A stretch of DNA of 64,000 nt from Gonocerus acuteangulatus (lineage: Eukaryota; Arthropoda; Insecta; Hemiptera; Coreidae): contig OX328131.1 in NCBI GenBank assembly GCA_946811695.1, forward strand, positions 15,811,263 through 15,875,262. The letters are read 5' to 3'. The notes beneath the pieces were generated by a model. It did not search any database and was not told where the DNA came from. It saw only the letters and a list, made by a program, of their open reading frames with translations. Shown in pieces: positions 21,528 through 33,290 of this stretch; the first letter of the stretch is position 1; each line of letters starts with the position of its first letter. The position numbers and the translations under genes are program-made.

Positions 21528-22703
21528 CAGTGATGTGGGCCGGGTAAATACCCAGTGGGTAGGTAAATATAAATTGGGTATTTACCCACAGGGAGGGTAA
21601 ATACCCAAAAAGTGGATATTTTCAGTTTTCGAGCTAGATACAACTTCTTTGAATACTTTTTGGTACAAACAAGGAAAATTACCCATTTGATCAAAAAAAA
21701 ACTTAATAAACATTAATACTTATCCAGTAATATTTTAAAGAAAGTTAAAAGTCGGTCCGTGTATTTACAACTTAATGTATATCTATGAATTTTCATGATT
21801 ACTTTTACAGTGGGGAAGGTTAATTAATTATAAAAAGGTTTTAATGAAGCCTATTCAATTATTAAGGACTTATTTAAATTTAAAAAAGGGTCAAAAGCAT
21901 TTTTAATGTTTATTATAATAGTTCAAAACCATTTTAAGTGGTAGGTGATCCTTATTATTTGAAATTATGCCCATACAGTAGTAACAACATTACAGTAAGC
22001 GGAAATCCAGAAATGAAAAGGTAGCTTCTTGATGAGAGTGTTTTGGGTCCGAGTTGGGAAACTAGTTAACATCCTTGATCCAATTGTTGAACTTATCACT
22101 GCCATTCTGTTAAAAGCCCCTTTAATCCACACAGTTCATAAGAGTTTAAGAATTTCTGAAAGCTCTTCAACAAGAAATTCCAGAATCTTCTTTTAAAAAA
22201 ACGGAGGAAAAACTTGTGCTAACTAAATAGGAGAAACGCATTCAGTTTGGTGTTGGAAACGCACATCTTGCTGCAGACTTGTTGAACTCTTGCATTTGTT
22301 TTGTGTGTGATTTAGGCAGAAGCATGGGATTGAAATCAGTTGATCTTCGGAAATACATAGCTGGCTATAGGGACCAAGAGGGATTATGGCAAAGATCCTT
22401 TGGGACGGTCTTGAAGACAATGACAAAGAAAATAATAAAATAAGTCCCATGTTGTGGTGGAGAGGCTTGAAAGGTGCATGTGTTTTGATCAATGAATAGG
22501 GAGCTTAATTTGTGTTTTGAGAAATTGAGATAATCCTAGTCCAAAGTTTTAGCTGAGGCTACATTTTAGCGCGGTTCCTCCCTCCCCCATAGGGAGGAAC
22601 CCCGCTTATAAGGTTGATACAACGAAACAATCCGGAAGTGCCGACTAGAAAATTTCGCGTTTCAGAACCCCTAGAGACCGAAAATAACGGTGGTTCAAAT
22701 TTG

Positions 22704-22766
<63 letters not shown>

Positions 22767-24231
22767 CTGTTCGCTCATTTCTGGCTTCCCTGATGGTCCG
22801 ATTTTGATGAAATTTGGTACAAAAATCCGTCGTCCAATTTGAAAGGTCAAGTTCGTTAACCAGCAAAATCCACCCACTGGAAGATGGCGTTTGGGGCGAA
22901 ATTCGCGCAGAAAAAATCGTAACGCTTACGTTTTTGAGTTCATAAGCTTGTAAGTACTCGTTTTACAGGCTTCTTGGGCTAGGAAAACGAATGAAACCAT
23001 TTTCAAGGCGATAGCTTTAACCGTTTTCGAGAAAATTGGAAAAATAGTTTTTGAATACCGTTTTTGGTTTGGGTACTTAGAATCATGGGATTCAGTTGAA
23101 ACATTTTCTGCATGTTCTACTTTCATTAAAACTAATATGTTGAAATTTATGTTAAGTTTGGAGTTAAGGAAGGGTCAGAATAAAATATTTTATTAACAAA
23201 CATAAAAAGTTTTGGTAACTTTGTATACTTTCCTTAATATCTCGAAAAAGGTTGAAAATCTTGGTAAACGGAGGAATGCCATTAGAAAGCTTACTAAATT
23301 CTCTAAAAAAAAGGTTCTAATGAAAGTTTTGATTAGACGATGTCAATCGGAGAAATAAGTGCTTAAAACTTTAAAGTAATTGATTTGGCTTATTCGAACT
23401 GTTCTTTTTGTCTGTTTTTATTCCTTGTTATTTTTTAACTGCTTGTAGTTGGATAATGTATTTGATAATAAATCAGGTTAAGAAAAATAAGAAAAACAAT
23501 TTAATCTCAGAGATATGGATTTCCAAGATAGCTTTTCAAATGCCTAGGGGGGTCCTTCCTAGGGCTGGATACCCTGGATGGGTATCCAGGTAAGATCGTA
23601 AATAAGACCTTTCTTGAAAGTAAAGATGGAACTGTCAACGTTGGTCCTCCTCTGCCTCTCGGCACTTTCATTGCTGACGAAGGCTACCAATGAGTAGCCA
23701 ATACGTCCTAAATATAGATTTTTTAACAAAAATCGTATTGAGGTTTCTTTAGCCGAATCCCAGCCATTCCATCTTTACTTATCACCTCGACGGCTAACTA
23801 TCTAATCTTCATGCTTTCTAGAAATGTGGACCCAAAATAATAACAGCTTCTATTTTAATCATTTTAAATGAGTCTAGAGATAAGAACGGAACCGCGCTAA
23901 GATGATGCAGTTCCTGCGAGTCGGACTTTTTTTGTGAATGCAGTACAGTAGTATCAAAAGGCAAACAACTTGTTTTATTGGTAGTCGGAAGGTCCATGGC
24001 AAATTTTCAAATAATAATTTATTATTTATTAACCTCTCAGTGATCCTATTTTATAATTTATTACTGTTTTAATAGTTTCTCAGTGTTGCAACAGCTCTAA
24101 ACTGGCAAGATCCATGACATTTTACAATATTCGATTACTAAGTCGCGGTTTAGTTAAATACCTTAAATACCCGGTTATTTACCCTGAGTATATACCCTGA
24201 AGAATAAATACCCGGGTATTTTACAACACTG
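21528..24231. mobile_element. non-autonomous hAT element with family X nested inside
   Basis: The termini CAGTGATGTGGGCCGGGTAA and GGGTATTTTACAACACTG are imperfect inverted repeats. A perfect 8-bp duplication (CTGACACC) at 21520-21527 and 24232-24239 flanks them, as in hAT elements. The subterminal regions repeat GGGTATTTACCC-like motifs. No hAT transposase was recognised. Family X copy 2 (22564-23930) accounts for half of its length and is therefore the younger insertion. Confidence 0.85.
22564..23930 (+). mobile_element. family X repeat, copy 2
   Basis: It has the same ends as copy 1 (TTTAGCGCGGTTCC... and ...GGAACCGCGCTAAGATGATG), and internal (TA)n at 22705-22762. It lacks the internal duplication of copy 1 but keeps the hammerhead-like module (23674-23815). 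Nesting in the hAT element shows that it moved as a unit. Confidence 0.82.
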
Positions 24232-24239
24232 CTGACACC

Positions 24240-24676
24240 TCGTAAATCAGGTTAAATGTTGAAGGAATTTTTTTGTTTTTATAAACAATTTTGGATTTTT
24301 AAAAAAATGTTTAGGTCTCCCGCACAAGGCCTAAAAGCCGTAAATTTCAGTCAATTTTTTTAATTTTGCAGTATTTTGATATTTGTGTGGTTCATGGTTT
24401 AAACCTTAAAACCTCTTTAGGCTTGGTTGGAATTGTTTTAATAAGTGAAATAATGAAGAACATTTCAATACGTCAAGCGTCAACTTGAAGCAATAGGGTA
24501 GGAGGCAAGACTGACGCTCTGCGGTGACGCGCCACCTATGAATCACCACACAGACTTGTCAGTACTCGTCTGCCGGCAAGCAATAGAAGTTGAGTTTTGA
24601 TTAAGATAGTCCTTCTTCTAAGATAGAAATATGTATTGATATGTGTACTTTGTCTGTTTTTTTGTTATGTTTATTA
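24240..24676. other. unassigned DNA between mobile elements
   Basis: No gene or repeat copy was recognised. Confidence 0.4.
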
Positions 24677-24894
24677 TCTATAAATATAAAAAACACATGT
24701 CAGTTGGTCTGTCTGTTTGTTCCTTATACAAATCCACACCGTTTGGCCGATTTTTACATAACTTGGTGCACAGGTAGCTTTTGATTCGGGGATAATCATA
24801 GGATAAGTCAAAATTTTCTATCAGCTGTCTGTCTGTATGTTTGTTTCTTTACAAATCCTCACTGGAGTAGCATGTCATACCGGGGAACAGCTAG
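24677..24894 (+). mobile_element. Helitron-like non-autonomous element, short
   Basis: It starts TCTATAAATATAAAAAA after an A and ends ACCGGGGAACAGCTAG before a T, matching the Helitron rules (5' TC, 3' CTRR, insertion between A and T). A CCGG-centred short palindrome precedes the end. The body has TCTGTCTGTTTGTTCC and GGCCGATTTTTACATAACTTGG, also found in the longer element at 26242. No Rep/helicase is present. Confidence 0.65.
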
Positions 24895-25449
24895 TAGTTA
24901 ATAAAGACTTATCTATTTATCATTCATAGCATATGAATATCCTTCTGTTCTACGCATTAGCGTCCCAGTACGACAGCGTTTAATGCCATGTTCTTCTATC
25001 TTTCCACCAATACATTGCCCAAGACGGCTGTGTGGGCCTTAAACAGTCATTCTCTGAAACTCCCAGGATTTCCACCAGCTCCTAGATAGGAGGTGGAAAA
25101 GCGCGGGAGATGGAGCTATAAAACCCCAAACCCGCCTCCATAATGGCACCCGCCTCCATTATATTTGAGGTGAGGAGGGGGGGGGGTGTGGATTTATTCG
25201 CCCCCACCCTGCCTTATGAAAGTTACATAGACCTCGAGGAATATGACCCAAATACACCTATATCCTATTCCATTCCCTGAACCAAAGGTAAAGGCTTGTT
25301 TTCGTCTTTAGGTCTTCCTTTACTGTGCAAATGTCGGCAGTTTGAATTTTATATCATCCTTAACAGGTTCTATCGAAATTTCTCAGCTAGCTGTATCAAG
25401 CTCCTATGGATCCTTATGCCATGTTGTTATTTTTTACAACGAGCATTAA
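24895..25449. other. unassigned DNA with a C-rich duplicated phrase
   Basis: ACCCGCCTCCAT occurs twice near 25125-25165 beside a G run. No gene was recognised. Confidence 0.4.
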
Positions 25450-26006
25450 TTTTAGCGCGACTCCTCCCAACTTCCGCGGAGAGGAAACCCGCTTATGATG
25501 TCGACCTTTTGACGAAATCCAAAGGTGCCGATAAGAAATGTCCACGTTCCAGATCTTCCTTATAGATCATGAAAATACCGATGGTTCAAATTTGTATATA
25601 AATACATACTAGTCTTTTCCTTTTCTAGCTGCCCCAAAAATTGAACGTTTTTGAAGAAATTTGGTACAAAAATACTTTGTTTAATTTAAAAGGTCGTGTT
25701 CGTTAAACAGCAGAGCCCGACTACCAAAACATGTTTTTTGGGGCGAAAATCGCAAATACCTACGGTTCCGTATGCAATTTTTGATTGAGCTATCTCATTC
25801 GGGGTCTTAAATGCAGTAATTTCTGAGGAAAGTGCTTAGTTATGCACTTTCCGTCTTGCATGACGGACTTTTTACATATTTTTAACTTTTTTTTATGAAA
25901 GATTAAGATATAACATTAACTGTTTCTATTCGAAGCATTCCAAATGACACTAGGGATAAGAACAGAAACTCGCTAAGATGACGCAGTTCCTGCGTCTTGG
26001 ACTTTC
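25450..26006 (+). mobile_element. family X repeat, short diverged copy
   Basis: It begins TTTAGCGCGACTCCTCCC and ends with GATGACGCAGTTCCTGCG-type sequence. The same internal order is seen (GGTTCAAATTTGTATATA, AATTTGGTACAAAAATAC, GGGGCGAAAATCGC). It lacks the hammerhead-like module and is about 557 bp, so it represents a shorter subfamily. Confidence 0.75.
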
Positions 26007-26241
26007 ATCTCACCAGGGTGTCCTTTGGGGACACGAAAATTCTACTTATGCCAGATCATAATTAATTTGTACCTTCAACTGATTACAATTGCCATTCAGA
26101 TTTCTTACTAAAATCTACAGGTTATCTAGAAGGCGGGTACTGTAAAATTTAATCTGCACCAATACCATTGAGTTAGTAGGGACTAACTCAATGACCAATA
26201 CATTAAGGTGTAAACAGCCAGTAAGCAGAACACTAAATAAA

Positions 26242-27042
26242 TCTATATATATAAAAATCACGTGTCTGTCTGTTTTTCTGTTTGTTTGTTCCTTATACAA
26301 ATCCACACCGTTTGACCGTTTTTGACCAAACTTGGAATAATGGTAGGTCTTGATACGAGAAATCTCCTAGGCTAGGTCAAAAAAATCTACCAGCTGTCTG
26401 TCTGTATGTTTGTCCCTTATACAAATCCATACCGTTCATCCGATTTTGACTAAACTCGGTAGACATGTAGATCTTAATCTGGGGAGAGTCGTAGGCTAAG
26501 TCAAATACGTCTACCAGCTGTCTGTCTGTATGTTTGTCCCTTATACAAATCCACACCGTTCGTCCGATTTTGACTAAACTTGGTACACACGTAGATCTTA
26601 ATGTGGGGAGTGTCGTAGGCTAAGTCAAAAACGTCTTATAGCTGTCCGTCTGTATGTTTGTTCTTTATACAAACCCATACCGTTTGACGGATTTCGATCA
26701 AACTGGGCACACAGGTTGGTCTTGATCAGGGGATTGTCATAGGCCAGGTCAAAAACGTCTACCAGCTGCTGTCTGTATGTTGTTGTTTCTTTTTATAAAA
26801 ATCCACACCGTTAGACCGATTTTTACCAAACTTGGCATTCATGTATGTCTTGATACGGGGGGGGGGGGGGTGTTATAGGTTATGTCAAAGTCGTCTAGGA
26901 CTCAGAGTCGGGAGGTCACGGGTTCGAAACAGTTACAGATTCGTGTTATTAGATTTTAATAATACTTATTTGGTTTCTAATTTATTTAGGCTTTTCTATA
27001 TGCAGAAAGTAGGTGTAGCATGGCACGCCGGGTAATAGCTAG
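26242..27042 (+). mobile_element. Helitron-like element with internal tandem repeats
   Basis: It begins TCTATATATATAAAAATCAC after an A and ends CACGCCGGGTAATAGCTAG before a T. Inside, a unit of about 120 bp repeats about five times. Each unit has CAGCTGTCTGTCTGTATGTT, then ATACAAATCCACACCGTT and CCGATTTTGACTAAACT. No Rep/helicase frame is present. It sits about 80 bp upstream of the first visible robo exon. Confidence 0.7.
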
Positions 27043-27122
27043 TAAATAATAATTTTATTGTTTATTTATCTTTTTTTTTTTTCATTTTTGTCTACGGTAC
27101 TAATAAATATATATTATTTCAG

Positions 27123-27220
27123 TGAAGCCATTCCTGAGCAAGCAGCCTCATGATGTGACTGTACTTGCTGATACTAGTATAGAACTGGAGTGTACAGCGG
27201 GCGGTGATCCTCCCCCAAAG
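27123..27220 (+). CDS. robo: robo exon: first half of Ig3
   Basis: The acceptor is ATTTCAG before TGAAGCC and the donor AAAG|GTGAGA. It starts in phase with two bases of a split codon and encodes KPFLSKQPHDVTVLAD and the first Ig cysteine (ELECTAGGDPPPK). The final PPPK continues into VVWRR of the next exon, as in Robo Ig3. Confidence 0.92.
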
Positions 27221-28768
27221 GTGAGAACATCAATTTCCAATTAATACACTTCTTAGAGAAAACACTAGGAGATTTGTATAATTTATTATGCGTTTACTAA
27301 TTTTTTTAGAATAATACTGTATGTTTTAATCCTTTAACGCACAATACGTTTTTTCACTTTATGACATTGCTAAACACCTGCCAATCAGTACTTATTGTAT
27401 TGAAAAAATTTTGGTTCCAAGAAATAGGGTGGGGCATATATGTCCCACTGATAGTCCCGACAATTAGAGGTGGGACATATATACCCCTCTGATAGTTCCC
27501 AACAATTTAGAGGCGGGACATATATGCCCTTCTGATAGCCCCCGACAATTTAGAGGTGGGACATATATGCCCCTCTGATAGTTCCCAACAATTTAGCGGT
27601 GGGACATATATGATCCTCCGATACATTAGCGTACGTAAAATGTTAGAGACAATATTAATAATATTTTTAGTAAAATACTGTATGTTTTAAGCCTTTAACG
27701 CACAAAACTTTTTTTTTCACTTTATGACATTGCAAAACACCTACCAATCAGTACTTATTGTATTGAAAAAATTTTGGTTCCAAGAAACAGGGTGGGGCAT
27801 ATATGTCCTTCTGATATCAGGAATACTAAGCAATGATTAAAAATCAATAGAAAATTTAATTTCTTGGCAATATCAATTTCCAGTCACTTGTCCGATGACG
27901 TCACTTCCGTTACAGTTTTGCGTCACCTGTGACTCTTAGTCTTATATAATTTTTTACGTCAAAAGAAATACTCATCAATTTGAAAGTATGCAAAGGAAGA
28001 TGAGGCATTACTGTACCTGTAGTTTGCTACCTACTTGTATTCTGAATTGATGAATGATTGAACAGGTTGTTTGGAGGAGAGGAGACGGGAAGATGCCAGT
28101 TTCTCGAGCTCGCCTGACGGAAGAAAAGGCATTAAGAATAGATAGGATCCAGCCTGAAGATGAGGGAATATATATCTGCGATGCGACTAACTTGGTTGGT
28201 TCTGTCAGTGCAAAAGCGATACTCACTGTTCATGGTAAGTTTTTTTGGAAGGTGTTTAAAAGAAACAAAACCAGAATTACAAAAAAAATACTTCTATATT
28301 GATAAAACACTCAACCAAACAACACAAGTTGTCCACTTACAAAAAGTATTGATATCCCCACAAATAAAACTATCGTTTAAAAAAAGAGGCCAAGTTACAG
28401 GCCCCTTCCAAATACAATTTACCTATAAAAGTTATGATATCATAGTATTGGGCCAAATTTTCGGCCCTTAATACCTTGTCAAGAACCTAATAATACCCTC
28501 TCACTTATTTTTGCATTTCCATCTTGGCCAGTTTTTGTTAAACCATGGCCGCTAAAACAATCAGATTTATTATAAAATAACTGGCATTTAAAGATTCAGG
28601 CTTATTATAAACTCTCTGATGACTTAATAAGATCAGGTTTGTATGAAATCTATGTAAGTTAAAACGACCATAATTTAACAATAACTTGCCAAGTTGAAAA
28701 TGCACAAATAAGTGAAGGGGTATTATTACGTTCATGACAAGATATACGTCATTACTTACTCATGACTA

Positions 28769-28808
<40 letters not shown>

Positions 28809-31800
28809 CGGCGCATCTACATCCAGGTCATTAGCGCCGACATCCAGGGTGCAGCGAGGAATTTTCCCAGCGAGCCCTGAGATGAGAAAATTCCTGCCGG
28901 AGGTGGGAATCGAACCCACCATCTCCCGCTTATGAATCCAGCGCGCTAGCCACTAGACTACGGGAGACCTCCTCATGACTATTACTAATTATTTTAAACT
29001 TGAATTGTACTTTCCCCCCCCCCTTTATTCTTTATACTGTCATAGTTTAATAGCCTCAGTTTCAATAGGATATTTAAACAAATAACATCCACATTTTTTA
29101 AAGTAACTTTTCAAACATCATAAAAAGTTTCAGGTACTGATTTTTGTAATTTGTAGACAATATAACACTTGACTTGAACATCCCTTACAACATGTGTGAA
29201 CGTCTCGCTGAAGGTAGCCAGTACATAGACAATATCTTAATATATCTACGAAATACAAGATTATACAATCTCATGTGAAGACCTAGAAGACATGTTAATG
29301 AATACATATTTTTATCCCATAAGTACATATTCATTATGACTAAAAGTTAAACCTTTTCTTTAATAAAAAAAAAAAATCAGTCCCGTAACAGGCCACGAAG
29401 GCCCAGAGGGGCAGATACTATAGAGGTATCTGATTCATGACCATACGTCACACTAGGGAGATAGTGTGGTCAGTACTATGCTCCGGCCGCTGATAAATTT
29501 ATTAAAGGCTGGGTTGGCCTAGGGACGGTCAGGGAGGCCGAATTCAACCCATGAACTAAGACACTAGAAGATTTGAACTCAGGTCCTCCAACTTATTAGT
29601 CCAGTGCTCTATCACTGAGCTAACCTCGCCCCTTTTCTTTAATAAATTACATTTTAATACATAAATCCTGGACATACAATAAAATATACTCATAAAACAA
29701 ATTCCTGGTCTCTTAGAAGACTTATCTCAGTGTGTTTATCGTCCAAGATACGAAACACAAAATGTATGTATTAAATTTTTTTAAAATGGCAAAGATTGTA
29801 AAATGTATAGAATATAAAATTATTAAGAGTGACATATTGTTTTCAGCTCCACCAGTTTTCATTAAGAAGCCAGGTGATCAGGCAATAAAGCTCGGAGGTA
29901 CTGCTACATTCGACTGTGTAGCTCGTGGATCACCCACCCCATCGCTCTACTGGGCTCGGGAAGGTATGGGAAGTCTCATGTTCCCTTCTAATTCCTACGG
30001 TCGAGCTCAGATCTCCGCTGACGGCAGACTCACCATTGTAGGAGTTCTTAGGGAAGACACGGGATTCCTTCTCTGCTCGGCCTTGTCTGTAGCGGGATCG
30101 GCGACTGCAAGGGCTTTTTTAGAGGTATCCTACCTAATATTGTTGTATATTTAGTCAATAATGGAAATTTATATTAAGGGCTAATACAACCCTGTGCGAT
30201 CAAAATCAAAGTAATTTTCTTGAATTTATAAATAAAAAAATAGAACAATATTTTTCAATTTTTTGTTATAAGTTTTATATGGGATGTTAAAGAATCCAAA
30301 AAAATAAGTTTCAATTCTTCAAAAAAAAAAAAAAATGGCGGCGCTGTGACGGAAGAACCGAAACCTTGTTTTTTCGAGGCAATAGTCTGCAGGCGGCAAT
30401 TTTTAATCTAACTAAAATTATTTCAAAAGAAAAAAGTTAAAAATAGTAAAGTACATACAATCTTTAAGAAATATGAAATTTTTCAAAAATGTTGAACAAT
30501 TATTCATTTTCTATTAAAAAATTGGTCATAAAATCGTTATATTTCAATGAATCGAAAAAAATGTACAAACTTTACTAGCAAATATCATTAGAAAGCTGCA
30601 GTTAAAATTTGAAGTTTATTGGGAAAAAATTTAAGAGGCCAGAGTATTGCCCGATTCGAAAAACATGTATTTGATAAAACGACTTTAAAGTTTAATTTTC
30701 TGAAATGTTCATTTTTTCCTATTTATTTTTTTTTTTTTACATACTTTCTTGTAATAAAGATAAAAAAAAAAATGGGTTTTAATTTTGAAATGTATTGAAG
30801 GAGGACCAAAAAAAACTTTAACAATTAAAAAGGGACCAATCGTAATTCGCTAAAAAAAATTATGTGCACTCCGCATCTAGACTTCACTCAGAAAATCGCA
30901 TTTTTTGCCCATTTAAAAAAAAAATGTCTTCTCATAAACACTCTTGGCTATCATTTTTGATTAGATAAGGAACAATTTTAGCCCATAAAAAGAAATGGTC
31001 AAAGAAAAAGTTACAAGGTAGTATTGCCCCTTAATAAAATATTTTTTTCTTAACTTTCTTTTTTTTTGAGATGTCATTATAGTAGGTGTTTATTTTTCAC
31101 ACAAAATATTAACTTTTTCTATTGCAAGTGTTCTAAATGATCCTATTTATAAGAACGCACCAAAATTACACATTTCTCGCAAGTCAGATGGTTTTTTTAT
31201 TGTATATAATACTTTATTTCTCTGATAATGATGTGTGAGTGTGATAACGTGCATAAGAGTGGCTTCAGTATAGAATGTCCTTAAATTAAATCTCTCGTCA
31301 TAGAATAATGATTTTTATATTGAAATAAACTATGAGATACTTTATTATTTCTTATTATAATAGTTCAGTTATTGTTTTGTACTTCTTTCTTCTTCTTTTT
31401 TTTCTTTCTTTTTTTTCTTTTTATTTGTTTTTGTTCATTTTTATTTTGTTAACTTTATGTTGTACTTTGTAGCCCTTGTATTTACCTTATATCTTTTAAT
31501 ATTTTATTTACTTCTATTTGTTTACTTGTATTACTTTCATCACCTTGCTGTTGCGGAGCTCCATAAATAAATAAATGATCAACATTTTTTAATTCCAGGT
31601 GACTTCTTCAAGTGACAAGCCTCCACCAATTATTGAAATCGGTCCTACAAATCAAACACTGCCAATTGCATCGTTTGCTACTCTCTCCTGCCAGGTGAGG
31701 TCTGAGCCTCCTGCAAAAATGCGATGGACCAAAGATGGAGTTCCTATCCAAGATGGAGATCGACTGACTATACACCCCTCTGGAATACTAAGGATAGATG

Positions 31801-33257
31801 GTCAGCACATACTTAAATATTTGAGTTTATTTTATTATTTTTATTTTTTTTATTAATGTGAGTGATTTGTTTATATTTATACAGAACAATGATTCATCAT
31901 GTTCTTGATATGTGGGCACACAGGACGCGATCTGTATCGCAGCGGGCAGCGATATTTGACCGAGGGTGGGAGGCGATCTTCTTGTATTATAACAGTATTT
32001 CATTAGCTCCGTCAAACAAAGGACGATCTGTCGATGCGAGCTTGTCTTTATCGCTTTGCCGGGCGATACTATTGTAAAAAATTACAGATTTATCGCGCGA
32101 TGAAATGAGCGAAGAAACTGAATTATTCATTGAAAATCAAATGCTTTAAGGTTATGTTGTTTTAATAAAAAAAATACACATGAATTCTATCTTGCTTGTT
32201 GAAAGTATATTCTTTATTTAAATTAAGAACAATATTGCTCACAAGGGGTCTCCTGTGGTCTAGTGGCTAAGCAAGGGAGAGCCACCTCTCACAGGTTCCA
32301 CCTCCAGCAGGAATTTTCTCATCTCAGGGATCGCTGGGAAAATTCCTCGCTGCACCCTGGGTGTCGGCGCTAATGACCTAGATGTAAATGCGCTGTAAAA
32401 AAAAAATAAAATAAATAAATATATTGCTCACAAAGATATCACGTCCCATCTGTTGTCCCCTTATTGTAGACCGTCTCGCGAACCTTCGATCACTGCCCGC
32501 CTGATACAGACTGCGTCCTGTGTGCCCGCGCCTTTAATGCCAATTTTTATAATGAATAATAAAATAACTTCAGTACAATTATTTAAATATTATTTTAACT
32601 ACAGGGTTCAGTCTTCATAAATTTGTTTTAATTTTCAGTATCGTCAGTTTAGGGTACTCTGTACCTATTTCAAATCATATTGTTGGCACATACTTCTTTA
32701 TTTTGTAATAGTTTGTTTATTTACAAATTATTCATGTACATAATACTAGAAAATTTTATTCTTTTAAACATAGCGAGTATGAAATTTCTGTAAATAATGG
32801 TTAGATTCAATATTGATGGTTAAAACCTTGATGATTAATGTTCTTACAGATCTGGATACAAGTGACTCCGGAGTGTACACATGTTCTGCGAAGTCAGAAA
32901 GCGGAGAGACGTGGGCATCAGGTTGGCTGAAAGTGGGCGGAGAGCCCGAACGAGCCCCAGAATCTGGAACGCTACCACGAGCTCCTTCGAATCTACGCAT
33001 CATCAACTCTACGTTACATTCGCTCTCTCTTGCTTGGGATCCACCTTCTGGAACATCAACGCTTTCTGGGTAATTTATCTATTTTATTTTTAGATAATCA
33101 TTTTGATGTGCTAATGGCCTCGGCAGGTCATGCACAAAAATTATTTTTTGAGTGATGCATAAGGACTATGAAAATTTTTTTAGTTTATTACCAAAAACAG
33201 CTGCATAAAGAAAACTGAATTTTAAGGACCTTGAATAAAAAAATTAAACCTGATAGA

Positions 33258-33290
<33 letters not shown>

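Noticed and set aside
22926..23126. 66-residue frame conserved between family X copies (also at 60438)
   Set aside because: The conservation follows nucleotide identity of the repeat; there is no initiation context, domain or longer frame.
2604..27122. Robo Ig1/Ig2 exons upstream of 27123
   Set aside because: I looked for Ig cysteine and tryptophan motifs with matching splice phase (phase 1 donor) and found none in this mobile-element-rich stretch.
28893..28971. tRNA gene reading with a CAT anticodon-like triplet in SINE family A heads
   Set aside because: The acceptor stem does not close and the head is always followed by SINE body; several copies share it.
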